Shown here piece after piece: positions 47,117 through 56,294 of a DNA stretch of 64,000 bases. The translations under genes and the position numbers were made by a program. The DNA is from Bacillus methanolicus PB1 (GTDB lineage: Bacteria > Bacillota > Bacilli > Bacillales > Cytobacillaceae): positions 558,001-622,000 of the forward strand of contig NZ_AFEU01000001.1 of assembly GCF_000262755.1 (NCBI RefSeq), given 5' to 3'. The notes beneath the pieces are model-generated. The model had not been told where the DNA came from, searched no databases, and saw only the letters and a list, made by a program, of their open reading frames with translations. Within the stretch, counting starts at the first letter, position 1; every line of letters starts with the position of its first letter.

Positions 47117-48191
47117 ATGCAATTTCTCTCCCATTATAAGCCTTAACCATTTCAATAAAATCGTCGAAAAGATAATCAGCATCGTTCGGGCCGGGATTGG
47201 CTTCCGGATGAAATTGCACGGTTTGAACCGGCAAATTCTCGTGAACAAGCCCTTCAATCGACTGGTCATGCAAATTGTAAAAACGAACTTTATAGCTCGT
47301 TCCTGTTAAACTTTTTTCATCTACAACATAACTGTGGTTTTGTGAAGACATAAAGACAGTTTTTTGTTTCATATCCATGATCGGATGGTTGGCACCGCGG
47401 TGCCCGAAAGGAAGTTTTTTTGTATCTGCTCCAAGAGCGAGAGCCGCTAATTGGTGGCCGAGGCATATTCCAAAAACAGGATATTCACTTATGAGTTTTT
47501 TTATAGTCGGCAATATTGCAGATAAATCTTTTGGATCGCCTGGTCCGTTTGACAGTAATATGCCATTTGGATTTAATTGTTTAATCGTCTCATAAGAAGT
47601 GTTATATGGCACTGTTGTTACCCGGCAATTTCTTTTTAATAATGAAGAGAGAATCGATCTTTTAAAACCAAAGTCAATAAGAACAATATGAATGTCGCCC
47701 TCTCCATAAGAGCGAATTTCCGGTTCCGATACTTTGCACACTTTTTGGCTTTTATTTAACAAAAATTTCAGCTGTTTAGATTCTTTTTTTACTGACAGAA
47801 CAGCAGGCATTGTTCCAAAGTCGCGAATTTTCTTTACAACTGCCCTTGTATCAATATGCCCAAGCATAGGTATGTTCCATTTTTGTAAGTATTGCTTGAG
47901 GGAATATTTCGCTTCATAATGTCCTGTTGCATCATTTGATTCATATACAATCACACCCGCAACATGGGGCTGTTTACTTTCAAAATCTTGTTCATTTATA
48001 CCGTAGTTGCCAATCAGCGGGTAAGTAAAAACAATTATTTGATCTTTATATGAAGGGTCTGTTAATACTTCTTGATAGCCTGTCATTCCGGTATAGAAAA
48101 CAATTTCTCCTTCGATATCGTTTTGCGGACATTCGGTAAGCCAAATGCCTTTAAATGTTTCTCCATTCTTCAAATGCAGGTATCCGTCCAT
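47109..48191 (-). CDS. carA: Carbamoyl-phosphate synthase small subunit, arginine-specific
   Basis: Glutaminase subunit that supplies ammonia to CarB, 360 residues. The N-terminal CPSase small-subunit domain (VFYTGMTGYQEVLTDPSY, 31-48) is followed by a class I glutamine amidotransferase. That domain has LSNGPGDP, nucleophile Cys243 in GICLGHQ and the His/Glu pair in QFHPEANPGP. ATG with GAGGTG upstream. It overlaps carB and follows argD by 66 bp. Confidence 0.97.
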   Translation of the reverse strand: MDGYLHLKNGETFKGIWLTECPQNDIEGEIVFYTGMTGYQEVLTDPSYKDQIIVFTYPLIGNYGINEQDFESKQPHVAGVIVYESNDATGHYEAKYSLKQYLQKWNIPMLGHIDTRAVVKKIRDFGTMPAVLSVKKESKQLKFLLNKSQKVCKVSEPEIRSYGEGDIHIVLIDFGFKRSILSSLLKRNCRVTTVPYNTSYETIKQLNPNGILLSNGPGDPKDLSAILPTIKKLISEYPVFGICLGHQLAALALGADTKKLPFGHRGANHPIMDMKQKTVFMSSQNHSYVVDEKSLTGTSYKVRFYNLHDQSIEGLVHENLPVQTVQFHPEANPGPNDADYLFDDFIEMVKAYNGREIAYA

Positions 48192-48257
48192 TTAGCGCAC
48201 CTCATGTTTGAATATTTATAACACCAAAATTATTTTTATACATCAAGAACCAAAAAA

Positions 48258-49421
48258 TTATGCCTTTACAGCAGTGTTCACAAAATGTTGAATGGTTTCT
48301 TCGATTTTTGCAACAGCTTCATCAATTTCATCCGCCGTTACTGTTAATGGAGGCAAGAGCCTTAAAACATTGTTGCCTGCCGGAAGTGCAATCAGACCAT
48401 TTTTTCTCATTTCTGTTAATAATGGCTGTACCTCCGCCTTTATCTCAATCCCAATCATTAACCCCATCCCTCTTATTTCGGAAATGACGGGGGATTTACC
48501 GAGAACTGTTTTTAATTTCGTGGTTAAGTACTTGCCTTTTTCGGTTACATTCTTCAAAAATTCTTCTTGAAAAATGGTTTTCATTGTTGCAATTGAGGCA
48601 GCAACTGAAACCGGATTTCCTCCGAACGTAGATCCATGGCTTCCAGGACCAAACGCCGGCTCTAACTCTTTATTACCGATTACGGCACCAATTGGCAAAC
48701 CGCTTCCCAAACCTTTTGCAACTGTAACGATATCAGGTTTAAGGCCGAAATGCTGAAATGCAAACGGTTTTCCTGTACGTCCTATACCCGTTTGAATCTC
48801 ATCGATAATCAATAATGCACCATACTCTTTACAAAGCTTTTCAGTTTCTTTTAAAAACTCTTCATCGGCAATATGGATTCCGCCTTCGCCCTGAACAATT
48901 TCGAGCATAACCGCTGCAACTTGTTCGTCCATAACATTTTTTAACATTTTCGTGTTGTTAAAAGGCACGTAAACGAAGCTTTCAAGCATCGGACCGAATC
49001 CTTGTTTAATTTTTTCCTGTCCGGTAGCTGCCATCGTCGCAAAAGTACGGCCGTGAAACGATTTTTCAAACGTTACAATTTTATGTTTTCCCGTATATTT
49101 TCTTGCGAGTTTAATAGCTCCTTCGTTCGCTTCCGCACCGCTGTTTGCAAAGAAAACTAAATCCATTTCTGCACTTTTCGCAAGGAGCTTTGCAGCTTCT
49201 TCTTGTTCTTTCATATGAAAAAGGTTTGACACATGCCAAAATTTTTTCAGTTGTATTTCAATTGCCTCTTCGACCGCTTTCGGCCTGTGGCCTAAATTGC
49301 ATACCCCGATTCCTGATGAAAAATCCAAGTATTCCTTTCCGTCAGCATCCATTAATTTGCACCCATTGGCGGAAACAGGTTCGATCTCCCACTTTTGATA
49401 GGTCGGAAATAAATAACTCAT
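48258..49421 (-). CDS. argD: Acetylornithine aminotransferase
   Basis: PLP-dependent class III aminotransferase converting N-acetylglutamate semialdehyde to N-acetylornithine. The 387-residue protein has FFANSGAEANEGAIKLAR, the PLP phosphate region, LIIDEIQTGIGRTG with the PLP-ring Asp, and the Schiff-base Lys in TVAKGLGSGLPIG (around 245). ATG overlaps the argB stop by 4 bp. It is the fourth gene of the arginine operon in transcription order. Confidence 0.96.
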   Translation of the reverse strand: MSYLFPTYQKWEIEPVSANGCKLMDADGKEYLDFSSGIGVCNLGHRPKAVEEAIEIQLKKFWHVSNLFHMKEQEEAAKLLAKSAEMDLVFFANSGAEANEGAIKLARKYTGKHKIVTFEKSFHGRTFATMAATGQEKIKQGFGPMLESFVYVPFNNTKMLKNVMDEQVAAVMLEIVQGEGGIHIADEEFLKETEKLCKEYGALLIIDEIQTGIGRTGKPFAFQHFGLKPDIVTVAKGLGSGLPIGAVIGNKELEPAFGPGSHGSTFGGNPVSVAASIATMKTIFQEEFLKNVTEKGKYLTTKLKTVLGKSPVISEIRGMGLMIGIEIKAEVQPLLTEMRKNGLIALPAGNNVLRLLPPLTVTADEIDEAVAKIEETIQHFVNTAVKA

Positions 49422-50191
49422 TGTAATATCCCCGCTTTTCCTTGTATTTTTGTACCCATCCAGTTCTGTCCGTCAAAAAATGCCTTTTTGCCGGAAACAA
49501 TCATTACTCTTTCAAGGCCTTTTTCGATTGCTGCAAGAGCAGATTTCACCTTAGGAATCATTCCTCCGGTAATTTTCCCCTCGTTTATATAAGTATGGAT
49601 GTCTTCTTCGCTTACATCAGAAAGCAAGTTTCCATTAATATAAATCCCGTCAACATCAGTAACAAATAAACAATATTGACAGTTCAACTCTCGCGCTACA
49701 GCTGCTGCTGCATGGTCAGCATTCACATTTAATTTTTCGCCGCTTTTAGAAATGCCTATTGGAGTAATAACCGGAATGATATTTTCCCGTATCAGCATTA
49801 AGATTACTTCCTGATTGACTGTCTCAATTTCTCCTACCAATCCAAGCTGTTCTTTATCGATGTATTTTGCTTGAAGGCATTTGCCGTCGCTGCCGTTTAA
49901 TCCGAAAGCGGTAAGTCCATTTGCTTCAAGGAGATGAACGAGTTTTCGATTCGTATGGCCGGACAATACCATTTCGACTACTTTCATTGTTTGTTCGGTT
50001 GTTTTTCTCAAGCCGTTATGAAATTCCGGCTTAACATTATACAGATTAAGCATTTCATTTATATCAGGGCCGCCGCCATGGACAAAAATTAACTGATAGC
50101 CTTGTGAGATAAGCTTTTTCAAACTTGAAAAAAACTCCGGAGTTAATGAATCAATGACACTTCCTCCACATTTAATCAAGATTCTTTTCAT
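49418..50191 (-). CDS. argB: Acetylglutamate kinase
   Basis: Phosphorylates N-acetylglutamate, the second step of arginine synthesis. The 257-residue amino-acid-kinase protein has IKCGGSVID at the start, the FVHGGGPDIN nucleotide/substrate loop, NVNADHAAAAVA and the KITGGMIPKV segment. ATG at 50191 was preferred over a GTG two codons upstream because AGGAG lies 9 bp away. In the first motif Cys replaces the more common Gly of KxGG; the Lys is conserved. It lies 12 bp after argJ. Confidence 0.95.
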   Translation of the reverse strand: MKRILIKCGGSVIDSLTPEFFSSLKKLISQGYQLIFVHGGGPDINEMLNLYNVKPEFHNGLRKTTEQTMKVVEMVLSGHTNRKLVHLLEANGLTAFGLNGSDGKCLQAKYIDKEQLGLVGEIETVNQEVILMLIRENIIPVITPIGISKSGEKLNVNADHAAAAVARELNCQYCLFVTDVDGIYINGNLLSDVSEEDIHTYINEGKITGGMIPKVKSALAAIEKGLERVMIVSGKKAFFDGQNWMGTKIQGKAGILQ

Positions 50192-50203
50192 TTCCACTCT
50201 CTC

Positions 50204-51436
50204 CTATGTCCGATAGCTGGCATTGATTTTGACATAATCATAGGTTAAGTCGCATCCCCAAGCCCGGCCTGTTCCATCCCCGATTTGGAGATCGACAGTA
50301 ATTTTTACCGTTTCGTTTTTCAAATACTCAGTTGCTTCTTCTTCAGAGAAGGCTTGAGGTTCTCCGTTTTGAAGCATAACAATATCTCCAATTAATACAT
50401 TGATTTTTTCAGGAACAACTTTTGCATCGCACTGACCGACAGCACCAATGATTCTTCCCCAGTTTGCATCCGCACCGTAAACCGCTGTTTTGACGAGATT
50501 TGATCCGACAATTTGCTTAGCAATTTTGTTGGCATCCTCATCCGTTTCGGCGCCTGTTACTACTGCTTCAATCAATTTTGTTGCACCTTCGCCGTCCCTT
50601 GCAATTTGCTTTGCTAAGTTTTCGCAAGTGGTCGTTAATAGCTGCACGAAAATAGGCCAATCAGGGTGGCTTTTGTTCAATGGACTGTTTCCCGCTTTTC
50701 CATTTGCCATAACTAAAACCATATCATTTGTTGAGGTATCGCCATCAACGGTTATTTGGTTAAATGATTTGTTTGTTGCTTCCTTTAGAGCTATATGCAA
50801 ATCACTTGATTCGACCGCAGCGTCGGTTGTAATGAAAGCAAGCATCGTTGCCATATTTGGATGAATCATGCCGGAACCTTTCGCCGCGCCTCCCATGTAA
50901 ATGGTTTTTCCGTCAATATTGGCAGAATAGCAGCATGCTTTCTGGACTAGATCGGTTGTTAAAATCGCAGTTTGAAAAGCTTCTGCATGTTGATCGTCTT
51001 TTCCCGGCGACAATAATTGAATCCCTTCCTCGATTTTGTCCATCGGCAAAAACTCTCCAATTACACCGGTGGAGGCAACCGCAACATGATGTTCTTTCAA
51101 TTGAAATTTTTTTGCTGTTAATTCTCTCATTTTATTGGAATCTTTTAATCCTCTTTCCCCGGTGCATGCATTTGCACAAGCGCTATTAACGATAACAGCT
51201 TGAAGAAGTCCTTCTTTTGCAATACTATCTTTCGTTGTTATTAACGGAGCAGCCTGGAAATGACTTGTTGTGTATACGGCTGCGCAATTAGCAGGTATTT
51301 CACTTACAATTACGCCAATGTCTTTCTTTGAATATCTAAGTCCTGCATGCACGCCGTCTGCTTTAAATCCTTTCGGAGTTAATATATTGCCTCCGGTTAT
51401 AAACTGTATTTCTTCATTTTCTGTTAAAATTTGCAT
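50204..51436 (-). CDS. argJ: Bifunctional ornithine acetyltransferase / N-acetylglutamate synthase
   Basis: Transfers the acetyl group from N-acetylornithine to glutamate (cyclic pathway). The 410-residue precursor self-cleaves before Thr197 in IHPNMATMLAF, the new N-terminal nucleophile of the beta chain. VNSACANACTGERG, KGSGM and DGDTSTNDMV motifs are also present. The C-terminus ends in the usual YVKINASYRT. ATG; it follows argC by about 18 bp in the operon. Confidence 0.96.
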   Translation of the reverse strand: MQILTENEEIQFITGGNILTPKGFKADGVHAGLRYSKKDIGVIVSEIPANCAAVYTTSHFQAAPLITTKDSIAKEGLLQAVIVNSACANACTGERGLKDSNKMRELTAKKFQLKEHHVAVASTGVIGEFLPMDKIEEGIQLLSPGKDDQHAEAFQTAILTTDLVQKACCYSANIDGKTIYMGGAAKGSGMIHPNMATMLAFITTDAAVESSDLHIALKEATNKSFNQITVDGDTSTNDMVLVMANGKAGNSPLNKSHPDWPIFVQLLTTTCENLAKQIARDGEGATKLIEAVVTGAETDEDANKIAKQIVGSNLVKTAVYGADANWGRIIGAVGQCDAKVVPEKINVLIGDIVMLQNGEPQAFSEEEATEYLKNETVKITVDLQIGDGTGRAWGCDLTYDYVKINASYRT

Positions 51437-51454
51437 TGGTACAATCCCCCCTCT

Positions 51455-52489
51455 TTACGGATACAAAGGAACAAAACCGAGCCCTGCTTTTTCATCGATC
51501 CCATTCATAATATTGGCATTTTGTACTGCCTGGCCGGCTGCTCCTTTCATTAAATTATCAATAACGGATACAATCGTAACCCTGCCTGTTCTCTGATCTG
51601 CATGAAGCCCAATGTCACAGAAATTTGAACCGCTGACCTCTTTTATCGATGGATATCGGCCAAAAGGCTTGATGCGAATAAAAGGGCTGTCCCCATATGT
51701 CTCTCGGTATAGTTCGAGAATTTCCTCGGTACTTTTTTCTTCTAAAAGCTGAACATACATGGTTGCCATAATCCCTCTTGTAATGGGAAGCAAATGAGTA
51801 CTGAAAGTGATCTGCTTCACTTTTGGGCTCCATTTTTTTAGCTGCTGCTCAATTTCCGGTATATGCTGGTGTTCATTCACCTTATAAATCTTTAAGTTTT
51901 CATTTACTTCGGAAAAATTGATGCTTTTAGAACCGCCTCTTCCCGCCCCGGAAGCACCTGATTTTGCATCGATAATGATACTGCCTGGATCAATAAGCTC
52001 TTCCTTTACGAGCGGTGCAAGCCCTAAAAGAGCAGCGGTTGGATAGCATCCGGGATTGGCCACAATTCTCGCTGAAGCAATCTTAGCTCGATTCCATTCA
52101 CTTAATCCGTAGACAGCTGTTTGCAGAAGTTCCTCTTTCACAGGTTCATCTTTATACCAAATTCGATATTCATCCGGATCTGTTAAACGCAAGTCTCCTG
52201 ATAGATCAACGATTTGTATATCGGTTTCTGAAAAAGCTTCAGCCAATTTCCCTGACACTCTTGATGGCGTTGCAAGAAACACTAAATCACTTTCTTTAGC
52301 GATTTTGTATGGATCAATCTTTTCCAGCTTTTGTTCGATAATTCCGCTCAAGTGCGGATACTCCTCATTTATTGCAATTTCTTCTCTCGTTGTATGAATA
52401 GATTGTATATTATATACAGGATGGTGATGCAGGATCCTCAGGAGTTCACCACCCCCATATCCTGTAGTCCCAATAATAGAAACTTTCAT
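51455..52489 (-). CDS. argC: N-acetyl-gamma-glutamyl-phosphate reductase
   Basis: NADPH-dependent reductase of the third arginine step, 344 residues (B. subtilis 345). The Rossmann start is VSIIGTTGYGGGELLR, the active-site Cys is C148 in ANPGCYPTAAL, and the dimer/catalytic His region is HQHIPEIEQQL. The ATG giving MKVSIIG was selected with AAGGG 8 bp upstream; a GTG three codons earlier overlaps that site. First gene of the operon, with a clear promoter and a candidate ARG box upstream. Confidence 0.96.
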   Translation of the reverse strand: MKVSIIGTTGYGGGELLRILHHHPVYNIQSIHTTREEIAINEEYPHLSGIIEQKLEKIDPYKIAKESDLVFLATPSRVSGKLAEAFSETDIQIVDLSGDLRLTDPDEYRIWYKDEPVKEELLQTAVYGLSEWNRAKIASARIVANPGCYPTAALLGLAPLVKEELIDPGSIIIDAKSGASGAGRGGSKSINFSEVNENLKIYKVNEHQHIPEIEQQLKKWSPKVKQITFSTHLLPITRGIMATMYVQLLEEKSTEEILELYRETYGDSPFIRIKPFGRYPSIKEVSGSNFCDIGLHADQRTGRVTIVSVIDNLMKGAAGQAVQNANIMNGIDEKAGLGFVPLYP

Positions 52490-52525
52490 TCTTTTCACCC
52501 TTCAGTCTTGTTGTATATTTAATCA

Positions 52526-52588
52526 ATTAATTTTATATTTATGTATAATTGTTTCTCTTATTATAAAAACTTAGGAAACTAAAATCAA
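52526..52588 (-). promoter_or_regulatory. Arginine-operon promoter with candidate ARG box
   Basis: TTGATT (52583-52588), exactly 17 bp, TATAAT (52560-52565) on the minus strand. Downstream, CATAAATATAAAATTAAT (52526-52543) matches 13 of 18 positions of the AhrC/ArgR box CATGAATAAAAATTCAAG. An AhrC site at this spot would give arginine repression of the whole operon. Confidence 0.6.
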
Positions 52589-52616
52589 TCATTATTTTGA
52601 AATTTAAAATATTTTT

Positions 52617-52650
52617 AAATGAAAAAGCCGGCCGAAAGTAAGCCGACTTA
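52617..52650 (-). terminator. Intrinsic terminator of mobB
   Basis: Arms AAGCCGGC (52625-52632) and GCCGACTT (52642-52649), 8 bp with one G-U pair. On the minus strand they are followed by TTTTTCATTT. It lies 12 bp beyond the mobB stop. Confidence 0.8.
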
Positions 52651-52661
52651 TTTTTTTATAG

Positions 52662-53210
52662 TTAATTTGAATTTCTGTTTGCAATTATTCGGGATTTCAA
52701 ATAATGGAGCAGCCAGTGTAAGCCGCTGTCATTACCCATGGAAAAAACCGGTATATTTTGCTTTTCCGCAAGCATTAAAGCGAGTTGTGAATCTCTGCAA
52801 AGGATCAGTTTTATATTTTCCAGCCCTTTAATAAGCGGGAGGTCAGCATCGTCTCTAATAATAACAGCCTTTTCAAACTCTGCTTTTTTATGCCCTTCAA
52901 TTAAAATGACATCTGGATTAAAGAAAGAAAGAAGAGCAATTTGGTCCTTTAGAGTCAAAGTCGTATTTTCTGCATGAAGAAGTATGCTGCCTTCCCCTTC
53001 GACAAGCGTTGCTTCCGCTCCTGCAGCAGCATGCTTGCTTGAATCTTTATTTTTGATAACATCAGGTTTGCCGCCGTGCCCGTGATGTTTAATCGTTGCG
53101 ACTCGGTGTTTTTCAATTGACAACTCTTTTATGAGCTTTGTCATGAATGTAGTTTTGCCGCTGTTTTGAAACCCCGCGATCTGAAATACGACAGGGCTTA
53201 CCAAGGCCAC
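52662..53210 (-). CDS. mobB: Molybdopterin-guanine dinucleotide biosynthesis adaptor MobB
   Basis: GTP-binding adaptor that assists MobA in attaching GMP to molybdopterin. The 182-residue protein has the Walker A motif GFQNSGKTT (13-21), TIKHHGHGG and VILIEGHKKAEFEK (Walker B-like). The GTG start is kept because MALVxP matches the B. subtilis start; GGGAG is close, and a TTG two codons later is an alternative. It overlaps the moeA stop by about 13 bp. No mobA is seen in the window. Confidence 0.88.
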   Translation of the reverse strand: MALVSPVVFQIAGFQNSGKTTFMTKLIKELSIEKHRVATIKHHGHGGKPDVIKNKDSSKHAAAGAEATLVEGEGSILLHAENTTLTLKDQIALLSFFNPDVILIEGHKKAEFEKAVIIRDDADLPLIKGLENIKLILCRDSQLALMLAEKQNIPVFSMGNDSGLHWLLHYLKSRIIANRNSN

Positions 53211-54463
53211 TCACTCCCGGTTTCATCTTCAAGCATTAAAACATCAACTTCACTTCCGCTTTTAAATCCTCTTGTGCCTCCGGGAAGAATTGTTAATGAA
53301 TTGGCTTCTGCAAGGCTCGTCACAATATTTGATTTATCGAGCCCGCTTGGCGAAACGGCAAGTTTTCCGTCCCGAATCGTTAATGTGCTTCGAACAAAGC
53401 GGGTAAATGGATTGGCTTTTGGAAAGTCTGCCTCGAGAATTGCTTTTTCTTTTCTTAAATGAGGCTTTTCAGAAAAAAGCATCGTCTTAATGACTGGCCT
53501 TGCAAATAACTCAAAACCGACATAACAGGCAGATGGATTTCCGGACAGACCAAACAATAATTTTCTTCCAAACAGTGCAACGGTTGTTACACTTCCCGGC
53601 CGCATTGCGACTTTATTGAACAATACTTCTGCACCAAGTTTTTCGTAAATGGCAGGAAGATAGTCATAATCACCTACGGAAACTCCGCCTGTCGTAATCA
53701 ATAAATCTACTTCATTGATCGCTTTCCGGACTGCTTCAAAGCACGTTTCAAAATTATCATTGAGTTTGCCGAAGTAACGCACTTCCGCTCCGGCCCTGTC
53801 GATTTGAGCGGCAATCATATGAGCATTGCTGTTTCGGATTTTTCCCGGTTGCAACGGTTCATCAACTTCCAGAAGTTCTGTTCCAGTTGCAAACAGCCCT
53901 ATAACGGGTTTTTTTGCAACAGGCACTTTTGCGTACCCAAAAGTAGCCAATACAGCCTGTATTCCCGGATTTATTTTCGTTCCTTTCTTTAGAAGGACTT
54001 GTCCATCTTTTGCGTCCTCTCCCCGGAACGAAACATTTTCCCCTTTATTAAAAGGCCGCTTTATCGACATGAACTTTTTTCCATCTCTCTCTTCCTCTTT
54101 TGTCAGTTCCAGCATAACAACCGCATCACACCCATCAGGTATTTGGGCACCGGTCATAATTCTAACAGCCTGAAACAGACCGGCCGTTTTTGAAGAAACC
54201 ATTCCAGCCCCAATTTGGTCAATTACTTCAAATTCAACCGGACTGGTTTGAGATGCTTCCTTTGTATCAATCGCTCTGACGGCAAAGCCGTCGTACGGAG
54301 CACGGTCGAAGTGGGGAACATCATGTGTTGCTTTTATATCCTCTGCCAGAAAACGTCCATGGCTGTCGTTAATAGAAATGAATTCAGTTTCACCTCTTAT
54401 TGCGAACTCCATTACTTTTTTCACTGCTTCCCCGACGGGAATTGGAGTTCTTCTTTCAACCAT
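53198..54463 (-). CDS. moeA: Molybdopterin molybdenumtransferase MoeA
   Basis: Inserts molybdate into adenylylated molybdopterin. A protein of about 421 residues with RTPIPVGEAV at the start, a RAPYDGFAVRA segment and TTGGVSVGDYDYLP. The MPT-binding GLSGNPSACYVGFELF segment near residue 300 and a beta-rich C-terminal domain follow. The second ATG (54463) fits the AGGGG ribosome site better than the first at 54469. It lies between moaA and mobB on one strand; a GGGTC-family repeat separates it from moaA. Confidence 0.93.
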   Translation of the reverse strand: MVERRTPIPVGEAVKKVMEFAIRGETEFISINDSHGRFLAEDIKATHDVPHFDRAPYDGFAVRAIDTKEASQTSPVEFEVIDQIGAGMVSSKTAGLFQAVRIMTGAQIPDGCDAVVMLELTKEEERDGKKFMSIKRPFNKGENVSFRGEDAKDGQVLLKKGTKINPGIQAVLATFGYAKVPVAKKPVIGLFATGTELLEVDEPLQPGKIRNSNAHMIAAQIDRAGAEVRYFGKLNDNFETCFEAVRKAINEVDLLITTGGVSVGDYDYLPAIYEKLGAEVLFNKVAMRPGSVTTVALFGRKLLFGLSGNPSACYVGFELFARPVIKTMLFSEKPHLRKEKAILEADFPKANPFTRFVRSTLTIRDGKLAVSPSGLDKSNIVTSLAEANSLTILPGGTRGFKSGSEVDVLMLEDETGSEWPW

Positions 54464-54502
54464 CAACATCAGCCCCTAAAGTATCGTTTAGAAATTATTA
54501 CA

Positions 54503-54584
54503 ATGGTCAGACTCCTGCCATACTACATATAGACAAATTTTGAAAAAGCCATTCTATATATTGCCTGAAGGTGTATCAGACCCT
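54503..54584. repeat. GGGTC-family repeat, inner form, at the moaA stop
   Basis: GGTCAGACTCC (54505-54515), CATACTACATATAGACAAA, an AT-rich centre with CTATATATTG, then GGTGTATCAGACCC (54570-54583). The right end overlaps the moaA stop codon region. There are no outer GAGGCTGACTCA arms. Confidence 0.75.
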
Positions 54585-55599
54585 ATCCGCCAATAAAAGG
54601 CATCTCAATTTTTTTTTGTTGCGCTGCTGTTTCTGCTGTGCGTTCATCAGAATACCGGTCCTTCCGATTATTCCATATATTCACAATTCGCTCCTGCAAC
54701 TGTTCATCAGTTGCTCCGCTTCTCATAAAATCCCTTATATCATGTCCGTTCCCGTTAAACAGGCACGTGTACAGCTGGCCATTTGCGGAAAGCCTCGCAC
54801 GGGTGCAGCTTTGGCAGAAAGATTCCGATACGGAAGTAATAAAACCGACAAGTATGTTTGTACCTTTATACCTGTATTTCTTGGCGACTTCACCGAAATA
54901 GGCAGGCTCCACTTCTTCAAGGTCATATTTATCTTTTAGTATTTCATAAATTTGTTTTTTCTTTATAACATCATCCATTCTCCAGCCGTTTGTACTGCCA
55001 ACATCCATAAATTCGATAAAACGCAATTCCAATCCTTCTTGTTTGCAAAAATCTGCCATTGGAAAAATTTCCGAATCGTTTAAACCCTTTTTTACGACCA
55101 TATTGATTTTTATGCCTAACCCTGCTTTTCTTGCCGCATCAATACCTTCAAGAACCGGTTTCACTCCGACATTTCGTCCGTTAATTTTTCCAAATATCTC
55201 GTCATTCAAGCTGTCTAAACTTATGTTTACCCTTTTAAGGCCTGCGTCTCTTAACCCTTGTGCGAGTTTCGGAAGCAGCACACCGTTGGTTGTAAGGGCA
55301 ATATCTTTCAGTCCGTCAATTGTTGCAAGCATATTAACGAGAATGGGTAAATCTGTACGAAGGAGCGGCTCTCCTCCAGTAAGCCGGATTTTTTCAACTC
55401 CTAATTTCACAAAAATATTTGCTATGCGAAAAATCTCTTCGAATGTCAAAAGTTCACTTTTCGGCAAAAATGCAAAATCAGGGCCATATATCTCAGCCGG
55501 CATGCAATATTGGCAGCGGAAATTACAGCGATCAATAACAGAAATACGCAAATCTTTGAGCGGTCTATTTAACTTGTCTTTAATCATAGATTTTTTCAT
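54583..55599 (-). CDS. moaA: GTP 3',8-cyclase MoaA
   Basis: Radical-SAM enzyme for the first step of molybdenum-cofactor synthesis. The 338-residue protein has the N-terminal cluster C25-x3-C29-x2-C32 ([11 protein letters not shown]). The second, C-terminal [4Fe-4S] site lies in [19 protein letters not shown], and the essential C-terminal Gly-Gly ends [11 protein letters not shown] at 55599 with GGAGTGG 6 bp upstream; eight extra codons of the longer frame are excluded. MoaB/C/D/E and MobA are not in the window, so the pathway must be completed elsewhere. Confidence 0.95.
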   Translation of the reverse strand: MKKSMIKDKLNRPLKDLRISVIDRCNFRCQYCMPAEIYGPDFAFLPKSELLTFEEIFRIANIFVKLGVEKIRLTGGEPLLRTDLPILVNMLATIDGLKDIALTTNGVLLPKLAQGLRDAGLKRVNISLDSLNDEIFGKINGRNVGVKPVLEGIDAARKAGLGIKINMVVKKGLNDSEIFPMADFCKQEGLELRFIEFMDVGSTNGWRMDDVIKKKQIYEILKDKYDLEEVEPAYFGEVAKKYRYKGTNILVGFITSVSESFCQSCTRARLSANGQLYTCLFNGNGHDIRDFMRSGATDEQLQERIVNIWNNRKDRYSDERTAETAAQQKKIEMPFIGG

Positions 55600-55797
55600 G
55601 ACAATCCACTCCATTAAATGCAAACTTCCGATTTAAATAGGAAGAATAATATACCGCCCTGCTAAAATGGGATAAAAGGTAAAAAGTTATTACTATCTTA
55701 ACAGTGTTTCTGTATATTGCCTATACTTTTTCTCTCAAATTGCGCGATATGACAACATAACTTATATTTAGACATTCTTCCGCATTTTGGGCTAAGA
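55600..55797. other. Gene-free leader region of moaA
   Basis: About 200 AT-rich bases upstream of moaA (minus strand) without an open frame or an obvious riboswitch. No Moco-riboswitch fold was recognised by eye. Confidence 0.4.
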
Positions 55798-55925
55798 AAG
55801 GAGGCTGACTCAAATGCAAAGGACCAGACCCCTCCGATACAATTTATAAACAAACAGTTATCGTATCATTCTCTATATTTTCATTGTCAGAAGGTGCCAA
55901 ACACTTTTGAGTCAGCCTCTTTTAT
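55798..55925. repeat. GGGTC-family repeat, full nested form, downstream of yitW
   Basis: Outer arms GGAGGCTGACTCAAA (55800-55814) and TTGAGTCAGCCTC (55907-55919); inner arm GGACCAGACCCCTCC (55821-55835). The degraded right inner arm is AGAAGGTGCC. The right outer arm is followed by TTTT, so it can also terminate + strand transcripts. Confidence 0.78.
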
Positions 55926-55962
55926 CGACCAATATACATACATATTTAAAAGCTAATTAATG

Positions 55963-56271
55963 TTACTGAATGCCTAATGCAATTTTTGCATATCTTGACA
56001 TTCTGTCTTTTGTCCATGGCGGGTTAAAAACAATGTTAACATCAACATCCTTAATTTCTGGAATATCGGCAAGAGCACGCTTAACTTGGTCTACGATCGT
56101 TCCGGCAAGCGGGCATCCCATTGCTGTAAGTGTCATTGCTACTGTTAGTTTTCCTTCCTCATCCATCTCCAGATCATAAACCAATCCTAAATTAACTATG
56201 TCAATCCCAAGTTCCGGGTCAATAACAAGTTCAAGAGCACCCAAAATGCTGTCTTTAAGATCTTGATCCAT
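55963..56271 (-). CDS. yitW: MIP18-family (DUF59) iron-sulfur assembly factor YitW
   Basis: SufT/MIP18-type protein linked to Fe-S cluster maturation, 102 residues. It has the signature DPELGIDIVNLGLVYD (18-33) and the conserved Cys53 in MGCPLAG, then VNIVFNPPWTKDRMS. ATG with AAGGAGAG upstream. It is the downstream partner of yitV (23-bp gap). The yitU-V-W block directly precedes the arginine operon in B. subtilis; here the moco genes are interposed. The presence of Fe-S enzymes such as MoaA next door may be coincidence. Confidence 0.9.
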   Translation of the reverse strand: MDQDLKDSILGALELVIDPELGIDIVNLGLVYDLEMDEEGKLTVAMTLTAMGCPLAGTIVDQVKRALADIPEIKDVDVNIVFNPPWTKDRMSRYAKIALGIQ

Positions 56272-56294
56272 GTAAAAACACTCTCCTTCTATAT

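Noticed and set aside
47117-47269. N-terminal extension of CarB by 51 residues
   Set aside because: The extension lies inside carA in another frame; the MPKDHT start has the GGGAGAG ribosome site and family-like length.
53804-54193. Overlapping + strand frames within moeA
   Set aside because: Antisense shadows of moeA, with no ribosome sites.
55600-55797. Moco riboswitch upstream of moaA
   Set aside because: No conserved multi-helix core was recognisable in the leader by eye; a covariance-model search would settle it.
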